A stretch of DNA of 64,000 nucleotides from JAJCYL01 sp965206015 (GTDB taxonomy: Bacteria; Bacteroidota; Bacteroidia; Cytophagales; Cyclobacteriaceae): contig CBDBIW010000010.1 of the NCBI GenBank assembly GCA_965206015.1, positions 248,001-312,000 on the forward strand. Reading direction: 5' to 3'. This document shows positions 9,150-17,969 of the stretch, piece by piece. The position numbers and the translations under genes were made by a program. Position 1 is the first letter of the stretch. The number at the start of each line of letters is the position of its first letter. The notes below the pieces were generated by a model. The model made no database searches. It was not told the origin of the DNA and worked only from the letters and a program-made list of their open reading frames with translations.

Positions 9150-10085
9150 TTATTTGTAAATTGCAATTTCTTCCCGGCCATTCGAGTCTTTACTCCCGCG
9201 ATACATTCCCTCTGTGTTAAAGGAAAAGGCGATATTTCCATTGGTATCAACAGCAATTAGTCCTCCGTCACCTCCAATGTCCAGCAGCCTCTTGCAGATC
9301 ACTTCATCACAGGCTTCCTGTAAGCTCATCGATTTATGCTCCATCAAAGTGGATACATCATACGCCACTACTCTGCGAATAAAAAATTCACCACTTCCAG
9401 TACAAGAGACAGCGCAAGTCTGATTATTGGCATAAGTGCCTGCACCGATCATTGGGCTGTCACCGACTCTACCAAATCTCTTATTGGTCATGCCACCGGT
9501 TGATGTAGCCGCAGCGATGTTTCCATAACGATCCGAGGCAACCGCTCCAACTGTACCAAATTTCCCTTCTTTTTTGATGGAATGGTCGAGCTGTGTATGG
9601 CCAGTTTCTTTTACATCCTGCCACTGCTGATAGCGAAATTCATCGAAGAAATATTGGTCATTTTCAGGTTCGAGACCAATTGATTTTGCGAATTGTTCTG
9701 CGCCTTCAGCAGCCAGAAAAACGTGTCCGGATTTTTCCATAACAATTCGAGCCAGTGATATTGGATTTTTGATCCCTTTGACCATTGCCACGGCACCAGC
9801 TTCAAGCGTTGCTCCATCCATAATAGAAGCGTCCATTTCATGGGTGCCAGTAGCGGTGTATACTGACCCTTTGCCAGCATTAAAGAGAGGAGAGTCTTCA
9901 AGAGGCATAACCGCTTTTTCAACAGCATCTAAAGATGAAGATCCTTTTTCCAGTTCCTCATAACCACTTTCCAGGGCGTTCTTCAACGCAGTTTGATAGG
10001 CATACTCCTTCTCCGGAGTCATTGCACCTTTTAATATGGTTCCGGCTCCTCCATGAATGGCAAGTGAGATCTTATTCATTTTCAA
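9150..10085 (-). CDS. iaaA: Isoaspartyl peptidase / plant-type L-asparaginase
   Basis: 311-residue N-terminal-nucleophile hydrolase. It starts with SLAIHGGAGT and carries KGSVYTATGTHEMDASIMDG in the alpha part. The autocleavage site lies in GKFGTVGAVASD, where the Thr of GTVGAVA becomes the N-terminal nucleophile of the beta subunit. GNIAAATSTGGMTNKRFGRVG, GAGTYA and a GSGEFFIR segment match the family. Beside cphA and cphB its likely job is splitting beta-Asp-Arg from cyanophycin into Asp and Arg, the last step of the pathway. General repair or asparagine use is also possible. No signal peptide is seen. Confidence 0.9.
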   Translation of the reverse strand: MKMNKISLAIHGGAGTILKGAMTPEKEYAYQTALKNALESGYEELEKGSSSLDAVEKAVMPLEDSPLFNAGKGSVYTATGTHEMDASIMDGATLEAGAVAMVKGIKNPISLARIVMEKSGHVFLAAEGAEQFAKSIGLEPENDQYFFDEFRYQQWQDVKETGHTQLDHSIKKEGKFGTVGAVASDRYGNIAAATSTGGMTNKRFGRVGDSPMIGAGTYANNQTCAVSCTGSGEFFIRRVVAYDVSTLMEHKSMSLQEACDEVICKRLLDIGGDGGLIAVDTNGNIAFSFNTEGMYRGSKDSNGREEIAIYK

Positions 10086-10128
10086 TAAAAGTTGACCTCA
10101 AAGTTGCTACTAATTATGGAGATTTACA

Positions 10129-10317
10129 TTAATTGAACAGATCATCCAAATTGGTAGCCATGCCGATCCTCACACCAAAATTCTGGTATTTCCCGTTTTG
10201 AAATGAGGCGATTGTTTCGATCCTGAAGACTCTAAAGATGTTATTCAAGCCATACCAACTTCGAAATAATGGTCTGAGGTATTCGTCTTTAAATAGTTGA
10301 CAAATACATTTTCCTTT
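10129..10317 (-). pseudogene. C-terminal remnant, probable outer-membrane protein
   Basis: Reading the minus strand from about 10317 to the stop at 10129-10131 gives an open frame containing YLRPLFRSWYGLNNIFRV and GVRIGMATNLDDLFN. Alternating hydrophobic strands and a short terminal strand resemble the last strands of Bacteroidota beta-barrel proteins (DUF5686-like). The rest of the gene is missing, replaced by the IS256 remnant that begins near 10320. The family call is only a suggestion. Confidence 0.3.
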
Positions 10318-10319
10318 AA

Positions 10320-10643
10320 ACCCATTGGCCTAACAACTGGGAGAAACTTACTACCTGTTTTCAGTACACAGTTCCAATACACAAACTGATTTATACCACC
10401 AATGCGGTAGAAGGTTATCATCGACAAATTCGGAAGATCACAAAAACCAGGGGGGCCTTCACCTCAGATACGGCTCTGTTAAAGTTGGTCTGGTTAGCCA
10501 CCAGAAATATAGAGAAAAAATGGACGAGCCCATTGCAAAACCGGGGGTTGACCGTTCAGCAACTCGCTATTAAATTTGGAGGTCGGTTACCTTTAGATTT
10601 AGAACACATTCCTTTGGAGGGGTATACCCCTCCAAAGGAATGA
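10320..10643 (+). pseudogene. IS256-family transposase, C-terminal remnant
   Basis: The frame NNWEKLTTCFQYTVPIHK followed by LIYTTNAVEGYHRQIRKITK, TRGAFTSDTALLKLVWLATR and NIEKKWTSP is the diagnostic C-terminal part of IS256/MULE-type transposases, where the catalytic Glu lies in TNAVEGYHRQ. The N-terminal two thirds with both Asp residues are absent. Translation ends at TGA 10641-10643 inside a perfect palindrome. Confidence 0.8.
10607..10642. repeat. 36-bp perfect palindrome
   Basis: CATTCCTTTGGAGGGGTA followed at once by its exact reverse complement, with no loop. It overlaps the stop of the IS256 transposase remnant. It could be two IS ends fused head to head, or a hairpin. Confidence 0.9.
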
Positions 10644-11014
10644 TTCAGCAGACAGCGTTTAGTTTACACTACCCGTATAAACTCTATTGAGACCGGGAAT
10701 CAGATTCTGACCGAATTATTCGCTACCCAATCCAGTGTAGTATCGGTCAACATCAATGGAGACAAACGTTTCCTAAGTATAAAAGGGCAAAAAAGGCAAT
10801 TAACTAATTGAAAATAAGTGATTTACACCCTAAAAAGGCGAAAAATAAAAGAGAGAACAAATGCGCAATAAGTTTTAATAACATGAGGTATATAACCTGA
10901 AAACCTGCAAAATACCCACAGAAAACAGCCCATTTTGATGGTTTTTTGATGTATTTGGCCCTCACTCTTGACAATTAGGGGTGCATTAAAGATGCATTCG
11001 GTTTATTTTCAATA

Positions 11015-11683
11015 TCAGTACAGAGCGGATTTCAATAAGTCCTTCAAATCTTGATTCTTTGAAAAGAACTCGCTCATGAGATCATTTATTCGTTTCAAAT
11101 CTTTTGTTATTTCTGGTAGCCTTCCATTCATGTTTTCCCTTGTTTCTTCGATCTTCTCAATAAGGTGAGTGTAAATGTGGTCTTCATCTATTTCCTTATT
11201 TTCCGTACTCATTGAATCGATCTTATGATGCAGGAGCGGATTTTTTAGTATCCATTTGTTAAAAATGGTGTTAATCACGAAAGTCTTAGAAATGAATCGG
11301 GAAATTTCATCGTCAAGTTGAATGGTTTCAGGACTAGTTTCTTTTAAGTAGTCTCTTACGGCATGAAAAATCATAAATGGATTAACTGTTTTTTCAACCA
11401 TGTCCAGTATGGCTTGTTTATTCACAACAGGCTCAATCTCTTTATTTTCCATTAAATTTTGATTTTTTAAATCCGTTAAATCCGTTTCTGTAAGATATTC
11501 TATATGGATAGAAAATATTTTTGACAGACTTACTAAAACATCAACAGGGGGTTTTGAAACAGCTTTTTCATACGCACTAATGACACTATTTTTCTTTTTG
11601 ACCATGTCTCCAAGTTGTGATTGACTCAGCCCCATTCGCTTTCTTAAGTAGGAAATATTGGTAGCTAAAATCTTTTTTCCCAT
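11015..11683 (-). CDS. Mu-like element repressor (XRE-type HTH)
   Basis: 222-residue DNA-binding protein. Residues about 5-60 form a cro/cI helix-turn-helix (NISYLRKRMGLSQSQLGDMV ... SVISAYEKAVSKPPVDVLVS). The rest is helical, with a probable coiled region near the end, and has no LexA-type peptidase motif. It is divergent from the small HTH gene that precedes the transposase, across only 53 bp. This is the arrangement of the Mu c repressor and ner. It probably silences the transposase promoter. The frame is intact and identical in the second copy, so the regulator has been kept while the transposase decayed. Confidence 0.75.
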   Translation of the reverse strand: MGKKILATNISYLRKRMGLSQSQLGDMVKKKNSVISAYEKAVSKPPVDVLVSLSKIFSIHIEYLTETDLTDLKNQNLMENKEIEPVVNKQAILDMVEKTVNPFMIFHAVRDYLKETSPETIQLDDEISRFISKTFVINTIFNKWILKNPLLHHKIDSMSTENKEIDEDHIYTHLIEKIEETRENMNGRLPEITKDLKRINDLMSEFFSKNQDLKDLLKSALY

Positions 11684-11736
11684 TTTTATTTGATTTTATT
11701 ATTTACGTTTGTATCGGATAAAATGAACGTAATAGT

Positions 11737-11976
11737 ATGATTTATGACGACAAAATAATGGAAGTAATCAATTTTCTTCCGCATGGAACTAAAAAAGCTA
11801 TTGCAGAAAAAGCGGGGGTTTCTCCGGTCACAGTAAAGAGATTCTTTGAACGAAAATCAATAAGCTATGACAAAGGCAAAGCGATTTTCATCGCTACTAT
11901 GAACATATATAGAGAATTCAAAGAAGAAGCTGTCCTCCTTAAAGCAATAATGGCAGAAGATAAGTCACAGGAATGA
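11737..11976 (+). CDS. Small Ner/Cro-like HTH regulator
   Basis: 79 residues with one helix-turn-helix (GTKKAIAEKAGVSPVTVKRF). It begins 53 bp from the divergent repressor and its stop overlaps the next frame (ATGA at 11973-11976), so it is cotranscribed with the transposase. By position it corresponds to Mu ner, which shuts down early transcription. It is intact and identical in both copies. Confidence 0.7.
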   Translation: MIYDDKIMEVINFLPHGTKKAIAEKAGVSPVTVKRFFERKSISYDKGKAIFIATMNIYREFKEEAVLLKAIMAEDKSQE

Positions 11977-13396
11977 TTGCCGTCAACACCATATCTATAT
12001 GTGACTTGGTCAATTCTTATGCCGTTCCCTCTAATACAATAAAATCAGGTATTCAAAGAAACAAACAAGGCACACCCTCATGGCAACACACACAAGACCC
12101 GTCAGATCACCGTAAAGTCCTTATATATCCTGACACCATCCCTGCTGCCACTCGCAAGAAATACGGCATTCTGACCACCGCAGAACAGGAAGAGCAGGAA
12201 GTTAGAAAGAGTGAACAACTCCGTGCCATTTACGACGACAAAATCAAAAAACACATCTACAAACGGTTGACAAATGCCCTTGATGCAGGCTTCAAAAAGT
12301 ATTTACACGAATACAACGACTATGGATTTACTTCCGATTTGCGTAGGGAAAAAGCCAGGCTCCATGCCCTCTATCATGAACTCCTGCTTGTCGTAGGCAA
12401 GAACAAGACCCGTTGGGGCATGAAAGCACCTGCTTTGGAAGTCTTGCAGTACCTCAACCTCAAAAAGCCCATTTCCGATACGTACAGCTTTTCCCGATTG
12501 CTGACCAAGGCCAGAAAAGACATTAAAAAAAAGCCGTATTGCACAGCAATATGGCCAATAAAAACCGTCAGGTACTCACTGATTTTCATACGGGGCTTAT
12601 TCTCATGTATGCGATGGAGGAAACGATTGTATCGGCTCGTGAGATCACCTATATGGTCAATATCCACTGCCAGAATGAGGGCATTAAAGAGCTAAGCCAA
12701 AGCACTGTCGAACACTATGTGTGCCGAAATCCCTCATTAAAGAGTCCCGTTATGGTGAGGGTTCTGTACAGCTTCATTTAATGCCTTACCTGCCCCGTGA
12801 ACCGGAAAAGTATGCCGGTGACCTGTACGCAATGGACGGCACACCGCACAGGTTGTCAGAGATCGTGAAGATGTACAACAACCTTTCGGAAAATGGCAAA
12901 GAATCCCCTGTCTATGACGAAAAAGACCCGGACACCGTCCATTTATTTACGCATGAACGAGATACTTACCTGTGTGAGTGTCGCCGTTTTGAAAAAACCA
13001 GAGCGTCACAGGTGGGCAGGGATGAAGCCGCAGACAAAGTGATCCTGAAACATGATGCCAAAAACAAGAGCTACCGCAAATACCTTAAAAACGAACGTGA
13101 TCGAAGAATCTCCGCAGGACTCAGGCAGATAGGCAAAGACGAGATCACTGATCGATCCACTATCAACGGCGAAATACAACGTGAACGACGCAGAATCCGA
13201 AGCAATACACCAGCATTTCATGCAGCAGGAGGGCATAGACGACAGCGACATGGATTTGCTCAAAGGCCAGCAACCACGCAAGACCTACTATGCCAACAAC
13301 TACAAGGAAATTGACTTTGAAACCCTTGATTTGGAAATAGAAAATACCGAAGTGAAAGTATATCAACGAAAAAGCCCGGACGAAGATGAATACTGA
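11973..13396 (+). pseudogene. Mu-A-like transposase, frameshifted and missing its core
   Basis: The product would have bound the element ends and joined them to target DNA. The N-terminal binding region (SICDLVNSYAVPSNTIKSGI) reads from 11973. The frame shifts by -1 at a run of eight A (12525-12532), continuing as LHSNMANKNRQVLTDFHTGL. It shifts by -1 again near 12745 and by +1 near 13165, ending at 13396 with KVYQRKSPDEDEY. YAGDLYAMDGTPHR holds the first catalytic Asp of an RNase H fold. It runs almost directly into the C-terminal barrel-like part (VYDEKDPDTVHLFTHERD), so the second Asp and the Glu are deleted. Copy 2 has the same lesions. The gene cannot make an active enzyme, so any movement would need a helper. 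Confidence 0.7.
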
Positions 13397-13434
13397 TCGC
13401 CGGGCTTATTGTTCAAATTAATACATGCAAAACT

Positions 13435-13867
13435 ATGAACAAGAAGACACTTAAACAAGCCGTTAATCGATTTACCAGCCGAAAAGGACTCAGCAAAAAC
13501 CCTGTAATGTTGTTTGAACATGACCGCAGGCAGGTCATTGGCAAATGGCAGGATATTGCCATCAAGGACAATCAACTGGTGGCCATCCCACTTTTTGACC
13601 ATGAAGATGAAAAACACACTACTGCCCAGGTATGACCTAAGCAATGGAACAAAGATTGCTTCTGGTGCAGCAGAATCGGCTAATGACACCTATTGCTCTA
13701 TTGCCTTTCACGGGCCGGAAGTCATGAAGGCAGACGGCAGAACGTTCATCTATGCAGATGAAAACAATCCCGAACAGAGGGGAACCATCGTAGGCTTTGA
13801 CAAACGGTTTATCAGTATGCCAATAAGAAACAAGGGCATCGGAGCAATCATTTCAGATGCCGTGTAA
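13435..13867 (+). pseudogene. Phage head remnant: protease N-terminus joined to capsid C-terminus
   Basis: The first frame (MNKKTLKQAVNRF ... VIGKWQDIAIKDNQLVAIPL) has the look of an HK97-type prohead protease N terminus (V-G-W ... L-V-A-x-P-x-FD). After a junction near 13620 a second frame (IASGAAESANDTYCSIAFHG ... EQRGTIVGFDKRFISMPI) resembles the C terminus of a major capsid protein. The two pieces are in different frames and everything between them is missing. Both family calls come from short motifs and are tentative. The arrangement fits a transposable prophage that lost its middle. Confidence 0.45.
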
Positions 13868-14019
13868 ACACCGGAAAAATAGTATTTATCCAGCAGTTAA
13901 AGGGTGGTTCTTTCGGATCACCTTTTTTGTTGGGATAGCTAAAACTTATTGCCCTTTTGAATTGCGGAACTTTGAACGATCGTATTTTACACTTTTGATC
14001 CTATGAAATGCGGTTTACA

Positions 14020-14129
14020 GTAGTGTGGAAAATGGGAAGAGAAATTTATCAATTGTTAACTTTGAGAAAATATCACTTGCGGTTGGGATTTCCGTTCAAG
14101 ATTTTTTTAATAACAAGCTATTCAAATGA
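14020..14129 (+). pseudogene. XRE-family HTH regulator, C-terminal fragment
   Basis: Directly at the right edge of Mu-like copy 1 the frame VENGKRNLSIVNFEKISLAV then GISVQDFF is open to TGA 14127-14129. This is the second half of a cro/C.-type HTH domain. The first half is not on the other side of the element. The stop overlaps the next ATG by four bases, as in operons. Confidence 0.5.
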
Positions 14130-14281
14130 CATTACAAAATTGTGTTGAAGAAATAAAAAGACAAATTGGACAAGCAATCCAAACTGGAGGTGCTACGCAA
14201 AAAAATTCATTAATTAATTCTCAAGGATTCATCAACCCGTTGTGCCAATTGGACAATAGCAACTTTCAAATTATTGATTGA
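14126..14281 (+). pseudogene. Restriction-enzyme-like N-terminal fragment
   Basis: An ATG overlapping the HTH stop starts MTLQNCVEEIKRQIGQAIQT and then TQKNSLINSQGF. This is reminiscent of the N-terminal helix and T-K-N-x-L-I-x-P-F motif of HsdR-type or related nuclease domains. The similarity stops where the IS982-like remnant begins near 14210. With the HTH fragment upstream, it may be a disrupted restriction-modification locus. The call is tentative. Confidence 0.3.
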
Positions 14282-14533
14282 TCTGTTGCAATCAGATTTG
14301 TTGACCAACTGAACGACAGTCAAGGCTGTAATTTTAATCAATATCCTGGTGTTAAATCCCTGAAAAGTTTTAGCATGATTTCTTCGCATCATCAACTGGT
14401 CACAAATTTTGAATCGTTTTTCTCTGGAGATTTTACAGACCTCTAAAGGCATCGGGCCGACCATGAAGTACGCTTCAAATTCAAGGAATCGAGCAGCTAA
14501 TTTTTGACGGATATTTTCAATGACCCGAAACAA
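14210..14533 (-). pseudogene. IS982-like transposase remnant
   Basis: The minus-strand frame ends with RRNHAKTFQGFNTRILIKIT and INNLKVAIVQLAQ, matching the C-terminal region of IS982-type transposases. PMPLEVCKISREKRFKI upstream resembles the family's P-x-P-x-C-K-x-x-R segment, but the sequence between is far too short, so an internal part has been lost. Only about 107 codons remain of about 300. Confidence 0.6.
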
Positions 14534-14984
14534 CTGCCTTTTGCGCCTGTTATACCGTGTTCGGTCTATTAACGTGTTCGGTCTATTGGATAGGGGAAAA
14601 GCACCGCTGTCATCAGATTTAATCTTGTTAAACAGCCAGCTTTTGAATCAGTGAATAAGGGTGGTGTTCCTGATTTTGGTATTTTTCCATTTTCATCAAA
14701 GCAGCTCAATTCAGGTAATTTGACTGTTTGAAGAATCTTATCAAAAATTACTTTTAATGGTGTGCACAGGTCCGTTCAATAAATGGGCTTGTTATTACTA
14801 TAATTTACTGATAATCAGTATTATGTACACTTTTCCTTACTCCTGATTGATTAGCACAACGGGTTAACAATACTTATAGTTATCTTAATTATTTGAGCAA
14901 ACCGGCGGACAATTCATTCTATCAGTTCGCTCCATTTTAATGTCGGATAATCCTTTAATTTTACATCCTTTAAAACAGATCTGA
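14534..14984. other. Intergenic region upstream of valS
   Basis: No gene is supported in these 451 bases. A 15-bp direct repeat CGTGTTCGGTCTATT lies at 14556-14570 and 14573-14587, just outside the IS982-like remnant. It may mark an insertion edge. The valS promoter should be in the last 150 bases, but I cannot place it with confidence. Confidence 0.4.
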
Positions 14985-17666
14985 ATGAGTATTTCGACGA
15001 AATATGATCCGATAGAGGTAGAGGACAAATGGTATCAATACTGGCTTGCGCATGATTTTTTCCATGCCAAACCAAATCCTGATAAAGAACCTTATTCGAT
15101 TGTAATTCCTCCGCCAAATGTCACAGGTGTGCTACATATGGGGCACATGTTGAATAATACCATTCAGGATATCCTCATCAGAAAAGCAAGAATGGAGGGC
15201 AAAGAAGCCTGCTGGATTCCGGGAACTGATCATGCTTCTATTGCAACAGAGTCCAAAGTAGTGAGAATGCTCCGTGAAAAGGGAATCAGGAAAAGTGATC
15301 TATCCAGAGACGAATTCATGAAATATGCCTGGGAGTGGAAAGAAAAATATGGAGGAATAATCCTGGAGCAGCTGAAGAAATTGGGTGCGTCATGTGACTG
15401 GGAAAGGACTGTTTTTACAATGGAGGAAGACTATTACAAAGCGGTAATTAAAGTTTTCGTTGACCTCTACCAAAAAGGCTACATCTATCGCGGATTGCGC
15501 ATGATTAATTGGGATTGTGAGGCACAAACGGCTTTGTCCAACGAAGAGGTAATTCACAATGAAGACAGAGAGCAATCTGTTCTCTATTCTGTGAAGTATC
15601 AAATTAAAGGCTCAGAGGATTTTGTGGTGATAGCTACCCAGAGACCAGAGACAATTATGGGAGACACTGCTATTGCTGTAAACCCAAAGGATGAGCGATA
15701 TAATCATCTTATTGGTAAAAGGGCACTGGTTCCTTTTATCAATAGAGAAATACCAATAATAGGAGATGATTACGTAGAGTTGGATTTTGGTACCGGATGT
15801 TTGAAAGTAACACCCGCTCATGACCAGAATGACTACGAGATTGGCTTGCGTCACAACCTCGAAGTTGTTGACACCATCAACCTTGACGGCACACTCAATG
15901 AGAAGTGTGAAATACCTGAATATGTGGGCAAGGACAGATTCATGGTCAGGAAATTGATCATCAAAAATCTCAAAGAAGCAGGATTGGTTATAAATGAAGA
16001 ACAATTCACTACAAAAATCGGACGTTCCGAACGCACCAATACGGTGATTGAGCCCAAGCTCTCATTGCAGTGGTTCATCAATATGAAAGATATATCGACC
16101 AAGGCTCATTCAGCGGTAATGGAAGATGAGATCCTTCTCTATCCTGCTAAATTCAAGAATACCTATAACCATTGGATGGAGAATGTTCGTGATTGGTGTA
16201 TCTCGCGTCAACTGTGGTGGGGTCAGCGCATACCGGCTTATTACTATGGTAATGGTGAAGAAGATTTTGTTGTGGCTGAGACTTCAGAAAAGGCAGTTAA
16301 TCTCGCTCATGAGAAGTCAGGTAATTACAACCTTACAGTAGATGATTTGAGACAAGACCCGGATGTTCTTGATACCTGGGCGTCTTCATGGTTATTTCCA
16401 ATTGAAGTTTTCCACGCATTCGATGATGAAAAGTTTGATGATGAAAAGGGAAAGCTGATTAAGGGCAAGAACGAGGATCTTGATTATTTCTATCCCACGG
16501 ATACCCTGGTAACTGCCCCTGAGATATTATTCTTCTGGGTAGCTAGAATGATCATTGCTGGCTATGAATACATGGACGAAAAGCCATTTAAGAACGTCTA
16601 TCTAACCGGAATTGTAAGAGACAAACAACGAAGGAAGATGTCCAAATCACTAGGAAATTCTCCCGACCCACTCGAGTTGATCAAAGCATATGGTGCTGAT
16701 GGCATTCGTACCGGTATGCTATTCTCCTCTCCTGCCGGAAATGATCTTTTATTTGATATTAAGCTTTGTGAGCAGGGAAGGAATTTTGCCAACAAGATAT
16801 GGAACGCTTTTCGTTTAGTAAAGAACTGGGAAGTAGTAGACAAGGAGGCCTCTGATCAAACTGATTTTGCCATAAACTGGTTCGAAGCCAGGCTCAACCA
16901 GTCATTAAGTGAATTGGAAGACCACTTTAGCAAGTTCAGAATGTCCGATGGGTTAATGACCGTGTACAAACTCATCTGGGACGATTACTGTTCCTGGTAC
17001 CTGGAAATGATCAAGCCACCATTTGGCGAACCCATTGATAAAGCGACTTTTGACCAAACCATCAACTACCAGGAAAGGTTAATGAAAATGTTGCATCCTT
17101 TCATGCCTTTCATAAGTGAAGAGCTTTGGCATCAAATTGCAGATCGGTCTTCAGATCAGGCTTTGATTGTATCTGAATGGCCAAAACCACAGGATTTTGA
17201 CCAGACTTTAATTGATACTGCTTCAACTGCTTTTGAAATTGTGACAAACATCCGTAATCTGCGAAACTCGAACAATTTATCTGCCAAGGAAGCTTTGGAA
17301 CTACAGGTATTGACTTCAGACAAAAAGCCCATTGAAATCTCTGCTTTTGCCATTCAGAAAATGGCCAATCTCAGTGAATTGATTTTCGTTTCAGATAAGC
17401 CAGATGACAGCATGCATTTCGTATTGCAATCCGGTGAGTTTTTCCTTCCGGTAACTGGAGAAATCGATGTTGAAAGCCAGATTGGGGAGATCCAAAAAGA
17501 GTTGGCCTATAACAAGGGGTTTCTAACCTTAATCTTGAAAAAACTTCAAAACGAAAAGTTTGTTTCAGGTGCCCCTGAGAAAGTGGTGGAAATTGAGCGC
17601 AAGAAGCAAACAGATGCGGAGGCGAAGATCAAGGCTCTGGAAGAAAGGTTAGTAAAATTGGTTTGA
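14985..17666 (+). CDS. valS: Valine--tRNA ligase
   Basis: 893-residue class Ia aminoacyl-tRNA synthetase charging tRNA-Val, cytoplasmic. The ATP-binding signature PPPNVTGVLHMGH is at residues 42-54 and KMSKSLGNSPDP near 551. Between them lies the CP1 editing domain (about 190-400) that removes mischarged Thr. The helical anticodon-binding domain (about 620-760) and a C-terminal coiled-coil arm with many K and E (about 830-893) complete the usual length. The ATG at 14985 gives MSISTKYDPIEVEDKWYQYW, the standard ValRS start. It stands alone with no operon partners. Confidence 0.97.
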   Translation: MSISTKYDPIEVEDKWYQYWLAHDFFHAKPNPDKEPYSIVIPPPNVTGVLHMGHMLNNTIQDILIRKARMEGKEACWIPGTDHASIATESKVVRMLREKGIRKSDLSRDEFMKYAWEWKEKYGGIILEQLKKLGASCDWERTVFTMEEDYYKAVIKVFVDLYQKGYIYRGLRMINWDCEAQTALSNEEVIHNEDREQSVLYSVKYQIKGSEDFVVIATQRPETIMGDTAIAVNPKDERYNHLIGKRALVPFINREIPIIGDDYVELDFGTGCLKVTPAHDQNDYEIGLRHNLEVVDTINLDGTLNEKCEIPEYVGKDRFMVRKLIIKNLKEAGLVINEEQFTTKIGRSERTNTVIEPKLSLQWFINMKDISTKAHSAVMEDEILLYPAKFKNTYNHWMENVRDWCISRQLWWGQRIPAYYYGNGEEDFVVAETSEKAVNLAHEKSGNYNLTVDDLRQDPDVLDTWASSWLFPIEVFHAFDDEKFDDEKGKLIKGKNEDLDYFYPTDTLVTAPEILFFWVARMIIAGYEYMDEKPFKNVYLTGIVRDKQRRKMSKSLGNSPDPLELIKAYGADGIRTGMLFSSPAGNDLLFDIKLCEQGRNFANKIWNAFRLVKNWEVVDKEASDQTDFAINWFEARLNQSLSELEDHFSKFRMSDGLMTVYKLIWDDYCSWYLEMIKPPFGEPIDKATFDQTINYQERLMKMLHPFMPFISEELWHQIADRSSDQALIVSEWPKPQDFDQTLIDTASTAFEIVTNIRNLRNSNNLSAKEALELQVLTSDKKPIEISAFAIQKMANLSELIFVSDKPDDSMHFVLQSGEFFLPVTGEIDVESQIGEIQKELAYNKGFLTLILKKLQNEKFVSGAPEKVVEIERKKQTDAEAKIKALEERLVKLV

Positions 17667-17969
17667 TGTGGTAGCCTTCCTTTCCAATTCTGAGATTGCT
17701 ATTCAATAACTGCCTTTATACCTTTAACCCCATTATTTGTTAATAGTTCTTCTCTCATATGTTTGCATCATTTGCCTCGTCAAAATAAACTTGTTGAATT
17801 TTGACCAAAATAGTGATTCATATTTACCATTGCAAGCTTCAGGCGACTTGCAAAAGAGCTTACTTGCAGAATCGTCCTTAAGGGCGGGCAATTAAATCTA
17901 ACCAAGTCCTAATATTCCTGAAGCGGCGACCGTCGATGCACACTGAATAAATTCTCTTCGTCTTACCAT
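17667..17969. other. Intergenic region, nothing recognised
   Basis: The 303 bases between valS and the convergent phosphatase-fold gene hold no protein-like frame, RNA gene or strong terminator that I can recognise. Confidence 0.4.

Larger units (their letters stand above)
10776..14019 (+). mobile_element. Mu-like mini-element, copy 1 (3,244 bp)
   Basis: A 3,244-bp block is repeated in inverted orientation at 58549-61792; position x here matches 72568 - x there. The limits are set by where the two copies stop matching: AGTATAAAAGGGCAAAAAAG at the left, GGTTTACA at the right. The order repressor (-), small Ner-like HTH (+), transposase remnant, head-gene remnant is that of Mu-like phages with everything else deleted. 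Both ends carry AAAAGGGCAA close to the tip. The right end also has two related TGTAAA-starting motifs that may be transposase sites. No target duplication is obvious around this copy. Confidence 0.85.

Noticed and set aside
17820..17900. Repeated CTTGCAA words between valS and the phosphatase-fold gene
   Set aside because: Too short and irregular to be called a repeat or a regulatory site.
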